Positions 21,943-34,900 of a stretch of DNA of 64,000 nucleotides are shown piece after piece (the first letter of the stretch is position 1; every line of letters starts with the position of its first letter). Made by a program: the position numbers and the translations under genes. Origin of the DNA: Linum tenue. Its lineage: Eukaryota; Streptophyta; Magnoliopsida; Malpighiales; Linaceae. The notes below the pieces were generated by a model. It was not told where the DNA came from and did not search any database. It worked only from the letters and a program-made list of their open reading frames with translations. The stretch spans positions 36,972,066 to 37,036,065 of the forward strand of contig CAMGYJ010000006.1 of NCBI GenBank assembly GCA_946122785.1, in the 5' to 3' direction.

Positions 21943-22028
21943 TATAACTTGTGCTAAAAATTCGTGTGGGGAGTTACACTTTCATCCAAAGAACAGAACT
22001 GCGTTAAAACCACCCATTAGGTAAATTA

Positions 22029-22746
22029 GGCTCGTTTGCTTCATGGATTTGAAAAATGAAGATTTTTGTTAAAACCTTGGTTTTACAAAACCATGGATAT
22101 ATGATGGAATTGCCCCATTTGGTTTTTGGTACAAACCATTGTTTGCTTGTTGGATTTCATGATGGATTTGGCATTGTTATATTTGTGGTTGTATTAGGAA
22201 TTTACCTTAGTGCCCTTATTAAGTATTATTTATTTTTACATTATAATTTTTATTACAAAACAATTTTCATCTAATAGCTTCGTTCCACTAACACTATCGG
22301 AACAAATAAACATCATCAATCAATAACAACTTTATATTATACACACAATTAGACAATTCTTTAAGGTTTTCAATGTTGCAAAGTATGCTTTGAGATTAAT
22401 CATGTAGTGCTTGTGTGCAATGAATAATAATAAATATTGAATGCAAAATTAATATGCACTACAAGTTGGTCATTAGTAAATGAAAGAGGATAAGTTGGTG
22501 ATTAGTGAAATAAATAGGGTTAAAATTATAAAAAGTAATCATGAACTTTGTACCCAACACAAATCCCACCTCTTGGGGTGGAATTCTCAAGTCCGTGGGG
22601 TCCACGGATTTGAACTATAAAACACTGTGGGTCCCATGGATTTGTCTCTGCTAAATCCATCAAGCAAACGATGGATTGTGTACAAAGTCCATAATGATTG
22701 GTTTTTATGTACCAAATCCATGATGAAATCCATTAAGCAAACAAGG
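22029..22746. mobile_element. Inverted-repeat element with two concentric terminal repeats
   Basis: The outer repeats are GGCTCGTTTGCTTCATGGATTT and (reverse complement of the right end) CCTTGTTTGCTTAATGGATTT. An inner pair, CCATTGTTTGCTTGTTGGATTT (about 22136-22158) and its partner near 22650-22672, is related to the outer one. No coding frame and no clear target duplication were found. The superfamily is not assigned. Confidence 0.45.
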
Positions 22747-23158
22747 TAGGGTTTATCCGAACAAATGGGCATGCAACATCTGTGGGCCGCACGACCAATC
22801 CATTGCAACATCTGGGGTGCAGAAACCACCCATTACCTAATTAAGCTGTTGTTAAACCTCTTCTGAATTTGAATTTGTTGCTTCCACTAGCCTCACTTCC
22901 CCAAATTCTGTGGCGTTCAAAAAACTTTGTAAAATACACAAGAACAGAGACTTTGAAAGATCTACAGGAGATACCTAATAAAGGCCACTAACATGGAAGG
23001 ACCTACTCAACTGCACAACTCTATAATAACACACTGAACATTCTTTTTGTTGTAAAACATGAAAGGTGGGTACGCTTTTTCAACCCAAAGACCTTAGACA
23101 CTGTTTCATTTTTTGGCGTCTAGCGTCCAAGTAGTGGAAAAACTCCTCCAACGCAATC

Positions 23159-23297
23159 TTTCACCCGCAGCCGTACGCAGATCCCTCGGCCTTACTCTCA
23201 AATTCAGCAATCGCAGATCGTCGCAATCTCTTCACCCGCAGCCGTACGCAGATCCCCTTGGCCTTACCCTCAATTCAGCAGCCGCAGATCGCCGCAC
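23159..23297. repeat. Tandem duplication of about 70 bp
   Basis: Two copies of a segment TCACCCGCAGCCGTACGCAG...CTCAATTCAGCA...CGCAGATCG lie head to tail. A 212-codon frame (23113-23751) runs through it but shows no recognisable domain, so it is not called as a gene. Confidence 0.6.
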
Positions 23298-25441
23298 ATA
23301 CTCCACGGGCAGCGGTACTGTAGCCGTGCCTTACCTAGGCTCAGTTTCCATCGAAACCTCTCGCCGTTCACCTCGGCCTGGTCCTCAATCCAGCAAGCGC
23401 CGTACCGTTCCTCGCTCAATTTCACAGCAACCGCAATTCACCACCCATACTCCACAGTCGGCAGTATGTGTCCGTACCGTACCTATGCTAAGTTTCACCG
23501 AGAACACGCATTCCCCGGTCATGTCTATCTCTTCCCCGTTCTATTCTACTCTCCCCAATTTTCCCACTCCCTTGACCCCTTCTCGCATGCTCGCTCACGC
23601 AACCGCCCATACTTTCAGCACCGTGTGGTTTACTTCACTCTCTGCAGAGAAGATTGCTCTCTTCTCGCTCAAATCCTCCTCTTCTGTTCCAACTCTTATT
23701 CTGTTATTTTGCTTCCTCCTTCTCCTCGTCACCGCCACAGCCATCCGTTGACAGAGGAAGTACTGCACACTCTGGTAGTGATTTGCATTGCCCTTTTGAT
23801 GCTTAGAAGTGTGTTGTTGGATTTGTCGATTTCTAGATGTGAAGTGCTGAAATCCAAGATTAATAGGCCCAGAACATCGGAGTTTTGTCTAGGAAAAAGT
23901 TCATCTTGATGTTACTAGCCCTGTCGGAGAGGAGAGGTGAAAAAGAAGAATGGAGAAGAGCTTCTTTTTAAAGTTCATCTTGATGTTATCCCTATAGGAG
24001 AGGAGAGGTGAAGAGCTAATTCATCTGAATATTTTATTCCAACAATAACTTGCACCAATTTGCTTGCCCCATGTGCTCTGGATGGCAAGTAGTAGTTTTT
24101 ATTATTTTTTCAGACTAACGAAGAAAAATTTGGTTCTCTTATGCAGAAAACGGAAGCAAGAGAAGGAATGAATTTGCACCTCTCAACTTCTGGCCTTCTA
24201 GGAGTTCCAGCAAGATCTAATTTTAGTAGATACGAGGCTAGAGTTAGATTGAATGACTGCAGTTTAGCTGTCCCATTTCATACTTGCCTGAAAGGCTGAG
24301 ATTTTGCAGGTTCTTAGCTAGGAAAGAAGATGATAAAAGCAGCGAGGTCGAGGAAGATAAGAGCACTGCAGGTGGCAATTCCGCTGCTTCCTTCCAATTG
24401 TGTTTTGAGTTTGTTAATTCTGAACTCTTAACACTGCATTTGACAGGTTTGGAGCAAGCTAAGAAGAAGCAAAGAGGGTTAATAAGGGAGGGTCAAAGCA
24501 TTATTTGGCATTTCTGTGAGCTGTGGTGAGTTCAATCAATTGCTTATACTTTGTTGAAATGCATTAATATTCTGAATTCTGGGTTCATTTGGAGACTGCA
24601 CGAAGCTTTGGTGAGACTTGAGAACATGCCACATAATTTAAACCTCTTACACAGTTTGGATTTTTACCACTTTGGGTGATTTGATGCTAGATTCCTTCTT
24701 CTTTTCATACTGAACTGATTGTGCTGTCTTTGTTCCACGGTAGCTGAATCTAATTTTGCAGTTCAGCATATGGTGGAACAAGGCCATCATAGAAGAGGTG
24801 CCATTCAGTTTCTTCCATTAATATTTCAGGTCAATGGTCAAATTAGAGGTAATCCTTTTCATTTTTAGCAATTGGTATGATGAATTTCACTACTCAAACC
24901 TGAATTCCAACCTTATTATGTAGCTTTTTGGTGTTGGTGCATCTCATGAATCTCACGAACTCTGCTAGGTTTTCTGAAAGCTAGATAGAGTGCATGTCCT
25001 AGCTTCCTATCTTCCTCCGCTGTAGGCTCTTCTATGTATATTTTTGCTACTTTTGTCAATGGAATCATTCCTCTACTGAACTACACATTGCTCACCTTAT
25101 GCAAGTGCTTTGAAAGAGCAACTTAATATTACTCAGTGAGTTGTGGAGCAAATTTTTGTTGTTCAAATTGTCATGGCGGGTCTCTCTCTCTTTCCATGAT
25201 CACTTCATCAATTTCGAGTTTGTCATTTTGGTCATTTGTTTTCATTGTTTGCTTGATGCAAATTTACCTAATTGTTTGCTTGATAATGCTGCTTGCTGTT
25301 TGAATTCTATGGTTGTAGAGAAAATTGTCTTTTCTTCCTTTGTACCATCACTTCACCGTCAGTTACTTTTTGGGATAGGATGTAAGTGATGTAACCTTGA
25401 AACTTAAAAAACCTGCTCAATTTGCAGATTATCTGCGTATA

Positions 25442-25756
25442 TTACCAGGTATCCATTGCAAGTCCAAGGGAACAACATAACTCATGATCCCTTTCATGGT
25501 GAGCAATCACGCCAGCCAGTCTCAACATATCCTCGGCTTTAAAATGAGAGCCAATTCCAAATGCCAAAAACAAGAAGAAAGCTATGATATTCATTGAACA
25601 ATGAGCCTCCAGTCTTAAATTCCCTCTCCAAGCAACAACCAGTTTAATTGCTGCTGCATTCACCTCAGGACTCACATTTGGAGGGACTCCCATCAACCGC
25701 CCCAGCATAACAACTCGATTCCTAATCACAGTTTGGCCATACGTCTTACCACCAAT
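25442..25756 (-). pseudogene. FRIGIDA-like exon fragment inside Helitron 1
   Basis: After a CTTCTCAG acceptor the minus strand encodes VVMLGRLMGVPPNVSPEVN, IKLVVAWRGNLRLEA, MNIIAFFLFLAFGIGSHF and LRLAGVIAHH..., closing with ELCCSLGLA. The spacing resembles the helical core of FRIGIDA-family proteins, which act in chromatin-linked control of flowering. A stop follows after GLAMDTW where the family would continue. No neighbouring exons are convincing and the exon lies opposite to the Helitron's 3' end, so I read it as a captured gene fragment. Confidence 0.5.
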
Positions 25757-26935
25757 CTGAGAAGTGGGAAGTTTGGTGTTTTAACTGGTCAAAGGTCATC
25801 TTCGCTGGGACTGATGCCCGAAGTGCAGTAGAGGCTGGATTTGGAGGATTGCTTTCACAGGACTTTACCCTAAAGTAAACACCAGCAATGTGTGTCAGAC
25901 CACTTGAGGAACACTTGAATAGAAGGGAACCATAAGAACGAAGAGTCGAAGACTGATGATCATCTAAGATAAGAAGGCCAATGAAACATCTAAAGGGTGG
26001 AGCTTGCCATATATGTTATCCACGGACCACGGTTCCAGCTTGCTTTTGGTTTCTCTGCTCTTCTAACAAGCTGACCTTTGTTTCAGAAACTATGTATGTT
26101 TTGTTATTCCTGGCAAAATTGGGCTTGCTCACCCGACATGTAATGGATCACTGAACAAACTCGAGAATAATAGCAGGTGTAGGTGCAACTAAAATTCTCA
26201 GCAGGCTTAGAATAGAATGATTGAACTTTGCAGTGATGTGATCCACTTGAATCATACTTTACAGGTGACGAATATTTTATTTGTAATTTCAAAACTTTTC
26301 AACAAAAAAATTATACTTGCTTTCTAGATTCAATTCGAATTTCTAACTATTTGTCATTTCTTGAAAAAATCGTTTACACTCTTCTGTGAGTCCTACTTCT
26401 GCTAGGTAACAGACCTTTTAATTGTGATTATCATCCCTAATCATAAAGAGTTTGTGTTTGTACGGGTTTATTAAGTAATTCTGCTTTCTACCCAAATGTG
26501 GCTCCACATGGAAGTGAGAACACTGCTTCTCGATCTCAACCAAGTAAATAAGGAGAAGAACCCATGGAGAATTATTGCTAAATGGTTTTATGAATGATAC
26601 GTCGTGTTTGTAGTTATCGTTCACAGTCTCCACCTCATACTAATAGGAACATGGAACTGAACATACATAACTCTCCAGCCCATTGCATCGGAGAAAGATA
26701 CAACCGCCCCCTTTCTATCATCGCCGCCAATCCATTTATCACGACACTACAACTTAAGTCCCTGCGGCGTAGCCGCGGGTATTGATTCTAGTATATATGA
26801 AATGTGGGTACATTTTATTGCCCAAAGTTCTCCTTTACTGTTTCAATTTTTGTCCTCTTTTGTGCCCACCTTCAGCGAGCTACTCTTCTTCTGGATTTCT
26901 TGCCCGCCACAACGGAAGAAAGGTTCTGTCTTTCC

Positions 26936-27658
26936 CAAGGTTCTAAAAGGCGCTAGGCGTAAGGCAGACGCTCGGCTCCTGACTTGCGCCTTGCCCGATT
27001 AGGCGTAGCCTAGGCGCGCCGAGCATAAATGGAAAAATTCTCAAATATTTCCTGTTTTCTGGAATAATTCATATAATCCAAGTGCATATAAAATTAGCAA
27101 TGTCTAGTTCTTAACAGTAAGCACTTAACATAACAAATAACAAGCAAATAGTGACCAATCATCTGCTAATAGGTGCTTACAGAGGCAAGAAGCTTGTGCT
27201 ACGTACCGAGGAGAAGGAAGGAGCAGCAATTGACGAGTTTCGACTTTATTTCCCACTATAGCAGCGGAGCGGTGTGAAGGCGAGAAGAGTGATCGATGAC
27301 TTTCTCCTGCGGCGGCAGAGAGCAGCAAATGGGGCGAGAGCTTGGGCGACAGGCGGTAGAAGATGGGGCGAGCGCTAGGGCGGCAGGTGGCAACAGATGT
27401 TACTTCCCGTGTTTTTGATTTTCTAGGGCAAGAGGCAAGTTTCTGATTTTCTAGGACAAAACAAAGAGTATTGGGTTTAACTGCCTAAGCTTACCCAGGC
27501 ACGCCTTCTCTCCACTAGGCGCAAACTAAGCGCTATTCCTACCTACTAAGCGCTACCAGCGCCTTTTTCAACGCCTATGGCCAAGTCAAGGCGATCCTCC
27601 ACCGCCTAGCGCCTAATTGAGCCTAGGCGTGCGCCTAGGCGCGCCTTCTTGAACCCTG
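26936..27658. mobile_element. Non-autonomous hAT element with perfect 8-bp target duplication
   Basis: Ends CAAGGTTCTAAAAGGCGC and (reverse complement) CAGGGTTCAAGAAGGCGC. The flanks are GTCTTTCC at 26928-26935 and again at 27659-27666. The termini are packed with GGCGC/CTAGGCGC subterminal motifs. No transposase coding is seen. Confidence 0.85.
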
Positions 27659-27695
27659 GTCTTTCCCCAAGACCATGCTCACCTTACCCCAATCC

Positions 27696-27894
27696 AATGC
27701 AGTCAAAATCGCGCTTTAAAACTTAAAAGCTTACGTTTTTACCTTTTTGGGTCATCAAAACGCTTCTACGTAGAATCGTGATTTTCCCTTACAAATGTAG
27801 TCAAAATTTACGTTTTAAAACTTAAAAGCTTACGGTTTTACGCTTCTAGGTCACCCAACCGCTTCTAGGTAGAATCGCGCTTTTGACTGCATTG
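27696..27894. mobile_element. MULE-type MITE with perfect 9-bp target duplication
   Basis: A 199-bp element with ends AATGCAGTCAAAATCGCG and (reverse complement) CAATGCAGTCAAAAGCGCG. It is flanked by CCCCAATCC at 27687-27695 and 27895-27903. The interior repeats TTTAAAACTTAAAAGCTTACG twice. Confidence 0.8.
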
Positions 27895-28394
27895 CCCCAA
27901 TCCCATGCCTTCATCTTACTGCCTGAAAATCCGGAAGCCCACGTCTTTTCCGTCATCTTACACTCCCCAAATCTTGCCATCCCGGTATGCTTCTCAATTC
28001 TATAATAGCCTCTGCAACCCACTTCAGCACGCCACCCACTTCATCACTCCAATTCTCCAACATCAAGCCACGCCTCTCACAGCTGTTCTTGTTTCCCAAC
28101 ACCCAACCACTTATTCCACCTAATCTTCCGATTCCTCTCTGTCAAACCCATTTTTCTTACAAGTTTTGTTCTTCTCCTCATCCTCCTCTCTCTCCTGAAC
28201 CAGACCCCCAACGATGGTCGACGGAAATGAGCCTGACTGATCAACGACAACAAAATCGGTTCGACCACCATCAATCTTTAGGTAAGACTTATGGTCCTCT
28301 TCTTTTTCTTAGATTCCAATGTGGAATCGGATGCCATTATTGGTGAGTGTGTAAATTTGAGCCATGCTATGTAGTTTCCAACATGTAAAGTGAA

Positions 28395-28396
<2 letters not shown>

Positions 28397-28442
<46 letters not shown>
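28397..28442. repeat. AT dinucleotide microsatellite
   Basis: About 23 uninterrupted AT repeats. Confidence 0.95.
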
Positions 28443-28447
<5 letters not shown>

Positions 28448-30819
28448 CTGATCTGCGGTGGCTGAGTATGTTGTTTTCATGAGCATTTTATGTAGGGGAA
28501 GATTGGTGGTGCATAAGCTGAAAGTAGGGGATCAGAAAATGACTCTCTAATTGCTTCTTTTCTTATTTACCAAATTTATATGGAAAATATTGGGGATACA
28601 ATGAAACTTCTGGTTTTCCTATTTTCATTTTTTGCTGTTGTCTGTTCTTATACGAGGTTTCATGGTTTTCATTGCTTTTGATATGGAGAACAAAGCATGC
28701 ACTTGAGACTTGAAGATTGCAGTTGAAGAGCAGTGGTACAGTCCGGTTGAGGCCGTCCTTTGCCATGGAGGATCTGTATGTAGATCTCATTGTCAGTTCT
28801 TAAATCAGGTGCCACCTACCCATGCTAAAGTTTGCTACTTCTTTCTAGGCCTCCTCCGGACATTCAGCCACGCGGACACAGATGATAATGCAATGCCAAA
28901 CTATAAGAGGAAACAAGCGCTCAACCTCCTCTTCTCAAGTATGGTCTGCTGTACTTTGCACCTACATAATAAAGAGAAGGCTCTTTTGCTATGACTTACA
29001 AGATTGATAAGTGGATTATTGTTTTTTCATGGGTTTAACCTTGAATTTAGTGGAGCATAATCCGTGCCAGAGTATTCTACTCAATCTTGCAAGGTAGATG
29101 GTATAGAGAATGTGGAACTTAACTCACTTTCCATTTGATTGGTTTTCTTCATTTTCGATATCCAATCCGCGTAAGGGATATTGGACTTTACAGTATGTTT
29201 CCTTATAGCTGGTAATATTCGAATGTGTAGTTATAATTCATACCACCATTGTACTATTTGATAGGCAGAATAATTAATTTCGTTCTGCAACTCACTCATC
29301 TTATTGCTATATAACACAATCAACAGGCCTTTGCGTAACGATTCTTGGTGATCATCATTTCTATTACTTGATTTAGTATGTGTAAATGCAGGTTCTGGAG
29401 TTGCACTTTTGTTGTTGGCTAATATGTGTTCTCCTATCAAGAGCGAGATGGATCTCATCATACCGTAAGTTCACATTTCTAACTTTCATTCTTAACATTA
29501 GATCATCGCTATTTTCCAGCTTTGATATGCTTTATGTTCGTCATAGTAGATAGAAGTTCGATTTGCAACTGCCTCCCTCTCATAAGTTTCAATGAATTTG
29601 GTCATTTCCTCATACGACTTCGTCACTGAAACCTGATAGCAAAAAACTCTGCTACCTTGCTGTATTTTTGCAAATTTCCACTTTGCGGAGTACACTCTCA
29701 CTTTGTATTCCTCCTTCTATGGTTCCATAGCCTTTTAAGAAAAAAAAAAACAAATTATATGTATCGAAAGTATAAGATCCAAACGTTCTGGAGAGTTAGT
29801 CTTGAGTTTCGACCTCATACAGTTGAACTTCAAATGCGCATTAATTTGGCGTATTCATACGCACTATCTCATTTTAATGCCTTTGTTTCCTTTTGAAAAT
29901 TGTCTGTTCAATATATTTTGGAATCAGATTTTACATTGCATGGGTTGGTTGGATGCTAATCTCACTGGATGCTGAATTAGAAAGGGAAATGCTATCAACT
30001 CTGATATTAACTTTATGATTTCCTGCAAGGTTGCTTATCATGTTTTCTGTCATCAGTCGGGGCACTATGAACTTAATGGTATGATTGACTTACTTGATGT
30101 GTGATAATTGCATGATGATCAGATGTTTCTTATACGTTTTTCTTCTTAGATTATATTTACAATATTTACAGTGTGCATGGGATGGTATCTGGAAGCAAGA
30201 AATGGAATAAGTGAAGCTTCTCAATTGAGGGATTACCTTGCCAGTCCCTCTTGCTTACTTCTTGCATTCTACTTCCCATCCGTTCAATCTGTATTTTTGT
30301 TTTGCATTTTTGTTTTGCTTATACATGACCTTGCAGTCTCACCATTCTGGATCTCTGAACTCTGCTATTTACTTTGGATTTCTTACGCTGCAAGGTTGAT
30401 GGTAGTTACAGACTACCCTTTGTTGTTTCTTTACCTCCTCTTTGCAATGTTGTTGTGCTTCTATTTATCAAATCATGTATCCGTTTTAGCTACTCTCACA
30501 AACCAAGTTTGTATTGTCAATAATTTTTATGTTTCATTTGCCTCGCCTAGCGCTCATAGCCCCGTCATGTTGTTTCCCATTCCCAATTACCCTTCCAGCC
30601 CCATCATCATTTCCCTATGTTTCAACTTTCATCTGCTGCTGCTGTACCTGAAGTAGGTCACGATGCTGTTTTTTAACCACTTGAGTAGCCAAATGTTGTT
30701 CGAATTCTAGCCCATAGTAGCTTTCAAATGGGAGAGTGGTTTCGATTTTATTATACGTATGGTAGTGCATTTTGCCTTATGAGCACAAGTCCAAATCTGT
30801 AGTGGTTTTCGTAAAGGAT

Positions 30820-30935
30820 ACAATTAATTGATTGAGTTAGTTGGACACATTCCTCTAAATTGCCAAGCCTCCTCACTACAATTAATTGATTGAGTTAGTT
30901 GGACACATTCTTCTAAATTGCCAAGCCTCCTCACT
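30820..30935. repeat. 58-bp tandem duplication
   Basis: ACAATTAATTGATTGAGTTA...CCTCACT occurs twice head to tail (starts 30820 and 30878) with one substitution noted, just inside the end of Helitron 2. Confidence 0.85.
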
Positions 30936-31001
30936 ACTGATTAGAATATGATATTGCAGCAACTTAAGTATCCGCGACGTAGCCGTGGGTATTGATTCTA
31001 G

Positions 31002-31488
31002 TTCAACATAACACATGAGAAAAATCCAAAAATCCAGTTCCATTCAACAAATTACAATCATTTCAAGGAGGAAACAGAACATCAACATCAAAACCAAACG
31101 ACATCATTTTCTTCATTAAATCAAACAATCATGAATGCCTACCCGGGCTAGCTTCACTCGAATCTCTACTTCCGCAGAAACCTTGTTCACAAAATCCCAT
31201 ACCGGCCTCCAAACCATCTTTAGAACAATCTCCCGACCAACACAAGAGTTTTGATAAAAGCCTTAAACACACACTACACCGAAAGAAACCCACAACCCAA
31301 ATTTACCCATGTGTTCAAATTAGCAACTCAATGGACTAGTAATCTTATGCCGAAACAACTATATAATGTCACATTCTCTAGGATAATCTCTTAGGGTATG
31401 TACAAGACCCTACCCAAACCCCACTAACTATGACAAGTAAAAACAATAAGATATAACGAGTGACTACCAGCAAAACCATTGTAAGATA
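31002..31488 (-). other. 3' flank and probable 3' UTR of the PSS gene
   Basis: Between the stop codon at 31489 and the Helitron end. No competing coding sequence; the UTR end cannot be fixed from sequence alone. Confidence 0.5.
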
Positions 31489-31889
31489 TCATCGTCTCTT
31501 TCTCTCACAACTTCTGCGATGCAATTGCCACGACCACAGAAGCACGAATGCTACCAAGGTAACTCCTGCACCAGTCCATAAGACGACCAGCAACCTAGGC
31601 ATAGGTGCTGGATACAAACCTGATCAAGATGAAGCTATAAGTCATTACCAGCCTCAAGCAAAGATATCAGAAGTTGGGAAAATGAAGAGGAAGCATCAGT
31701 ATGCTTAAAGAACATACCATGTCCAAACTTGATGCAGATGAGAAGCTCGATAATGCAAATAGCAACGGAAAGCCAACAAAAAGCTCCAACCTTTTTAACC
31801 GGTGTTCTGATAACAGCTCACATAATATGTATATGAAATTAACTTATGTTGATCACACAATAACAAGTGAATGGGGGGGGGGGGGGGGG

Positions 31890-31923
<34 letters not shown>

Positions 31924-34900
31924 CGATCCTGAAGATAGGAATTGTATTCACGGATTGTCGGTATGGCAATTAACCACCACAAGATCAATCTATAGATTAT
32001 CACAGGATTGCGTGGAGGGATCCAAAGACAAAACTTGAGAAAGAATGTATTCAGCTCTACTGTAAGGAAGATTATGCACAAGGTCAAAACTTGAAGAAAA
32101 CGCCATGGACCAAGTAAAGGGTGCCATTCATCCTTGTCCCACTGTGCCGGTGTAAACTGTCCTAGTGTTCGTTTCACCTGGCAAACAAACCATACCAATA
32201 AAGTGATTCAGAAGATATCAGCACTGCCCCTTCTTGATATGGCAGAAAATGGTATCGGGATCAGACTTTGTCCTCTGAGGAAGAAATAAGAAATTAAACA
32301 TAAAGAATGATCGACAATTTGATTCCTAGACCACCAACAAGGAAACATCTACAAATCCACTGCCATAGCATGAACGTTCAGCAGAGGACATAAGAAGCAA
32401 CAAGAGGATTACTGACAGTCAGATAATACTGGAAGCTCATACAGTCGAAGGACAAAGTGCAGGTGAAATAAGTGGAACACATACCTTGCCCATAATATTA
32501 GGCTGCCGACTAATACCAATCCACTCGTATGTTTTCCCATCAAAATACCTTACAGTACACATCCCGGCCCAAATACCTGTGAAATACAATGTTAGGCACA
32601 AATTCGAAATCATAAACCAGAATCAACCAACCATTTCCGTGTCTCTGGGCGGGGGCAGCAGATATCACTTAGGAATTAGTTAGAAGGGTGTCAACGTTAT
32701 CTTTCTCGGATCTGTAAATTTTAATAAGCCTCGAATTACAAGTCCTATTGATCCTTACGAACTAGATTTGCCAGAAGTAGCAAGTTTAGCTTTCTTGTGT
32801 ACGTCAAATAAATCATGAACAAGTGCTCGTCAATAGCTACTCCTATAGCACTTTTTTTAATTGAAAATAGTTCTCCAAACCTAGGTCACAGCCTAAATCC
32901 AGTTGAAGAATGCAACTTCAACTTGTTTGAGACATCCAGTTCAAGAATGCTAAATGCTTCAGCATTGACTAAGGTCCCTAATGGTCTTGTTTAGCAATTA
33001 CTTCATTTTCTCTCTTTAGATTATTAGTGTTTACTTTATCACAACTTAACTGATATTGTCAACACACTATCACTGTGGACAACTGGAGGAACAAGCAATT
33101 AGCTGATAAGACCATACATCTGACCTGAATCAAGATTAGAGTGTAGGCACTTAAATCTAATAAGAGAGACACATGGACTTGATGGCCAGAAGGTTGTAAC
33201 TTCTAACTGAACTTTATCAACTTCATACGGCACATGTTACTATTTGAAGAAGCATGTTTCAACAATGAAAATAAGGCCCCCATACACCTGAGAGTAGCTG
33301 AAGATATCCAACGTAGCCACACTATCAACTTAATTTAGAAACTACGGCACTAAATATACCAAGTCGTACATAAATACACAACTAGAAGCAATCTAGTCAG
33401 CAAAAGAATGAGGTAACCAAGGTACCCAGTGTGAATATCCTTCGATACCAATCCTTAATTTGATCCATACAAATAAAATATAATTTCTTAGTCAACAGTT
33501 CAGTCTTCTAGCCATCGCCATAAAATGGACTCTCAAATATATAATTTTTTCTCAATTAGCTGCTTCACATTGTCAACCAGTAACATCAATCAGAAAGAAG
33601 TTCCAAGAGCAACAGCGAAAATAGAAAAGAGGAGGGTAATGAACATTAACTGTTCAAGAAGTCTCACCAAACCAGTTGCATGTCAGTATATCGAGAATGA
33701 TACTGTCCCACCAGCACTCATTGAAATTCGGCAACATGTGACGAAAAGTAAACTGAAAATGCCAGAGAACATAAATGAGCATTGTTGTCCGAGAGCTCAA
33801 AGCAAACACACTTACAGAAATTGAGAAACCAAACATACACCAAGAATTAGCAGACCAACTAACCTCTAGGAACTCGAATCCAACAGATAACACCCAAAGA
33901 AGAGGTTGATTCCGGATTAATATAGCCTTGCCCCACCATCCAAAAATATGAGCTAGAACAAATTCATCAAAAAGTGTGTCCTGAACAAACCAAACTAAAT
34001 GAGGCGAAAATGACAGTTTGGCGTAGTACTGGTGCTACCGGTAAAAGCAATGGGGAAAAAAGGGGAAAAATCAAAAGTCACTCATGCTCGCAGCGTCGCT
34101 CAGCAGAAGAGCCTTACTTTTCACTATTATATTAGTAAAGCGCTCACAGCCAACCTATGGGCTTTGTTTGAAGGGGGGCAAAGACACCCCTCAGTAAGAA
34201 ACCCAGTGCTAAAAAGGAAAGTCGGGCAAGAAGAAATCATACATAAAGATTCTTAAACACGCTTGTAGGATTTTCAGGTGTATAAATACGACAATCTGCT
34301 CCATATGACCTTTCAGGAAGCTCTGCACAGGCGCGCAATTTTTATTAGAATACTATAGCCAATAATGAAAGAGACTTTGACTATTTCAAGGGTTAAGTCA
34401 TGAGAGAGATGATAGAGAAAATCATTACCCAGTCCAAGGTCAGGATGAAGGAACTTCATGAACTGTCTAGCATCATCACGTTTCTGATTAAGAGAAAAAC
34501 TTTGCCATTAACCTCATGCAGAGAAATAGGAAAACGATTTCTCAGTAGAGATAAGAGTATCTTTTATGTATAAAAAGGCAAATTGACATGACTACTACCA
34601 TTCAACAAATATTAAATAACAGGCAGATATGAATGCAAGAAACAGAAACATTGCGAGAGAGTGAAGATGAGCATTCTAGTTTAGATGCCAGAAATGAAAT
34701 TCGTCTACCTGAAAAAGCAAAAATGTGAGGGCGACAAGATATATAACCGCCATGCCATGAACTAGCCTCCAAAGTGCTGGATGTGGCCTTATAAGAATCC
34801 TGCAAAATAGAATTTCAAATGCTCTCATTGCACAGATACTAAAACACTTTATTCAGAATTCATTCTTCTTTTCTAATTGATCAAATCTGCTGAGTGCATC

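Larger units (their letters stand above)
23045..26791 (+). mobile_element. Helitron-like element 1 (3' terminus secure, 5' end approximate)
   Basis: The right end has the plant Helitron signature: a hairpin CCTGCGGC-GTA-GCCGCGGG, about 10 nt of spacer and a terminal CTAG (26788-26791) followed by host T. The left end is placed by similarity between 23061-23115 and 26799-26850 (GAAA-GTGGGTAC...CCCAAAG...ACTGTTTCA-TTTTTG), the start of the next Helitron. No Rep/helicase coding was seen, so it is non-autonomous. The interior holds a FRIGIDA-like exon and probable captured first-exon sequence. Confidence 0.55.
26792..31001 (+). mobile_element. Helitron-like element 2, directly following Helitron 1
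   Basis: Its right end repeats the terminal signature of element 1: CCGCGACGTAGCCGTGG hairpin, the same GGTATTGATT spacer and CTAG at 30998-31001 followed by T. Its start abuts the CTAG of element 1 and resembles that element's start. Later insertions (hAT at 26936, MULE MITE at 27696) lie inside. The rest shows only short fortuitous frames; no captured gene was identified. Confidence 0.5.

Noticed and set aside
23113..23751. 212-codon frame as a gene
   Set aside because: Low-complexity Ser/Thr/Pro content, a tandem duplication inside, no recognisable domain, and no ATG at its 5' end (the first codons read TTG GCG).
30171..30656. 161-codon hydrophobic frame
   Set aside because: T-rich DNA gives hydrophobic codons by chance; no family resemblance and it lies within Helitron 2.
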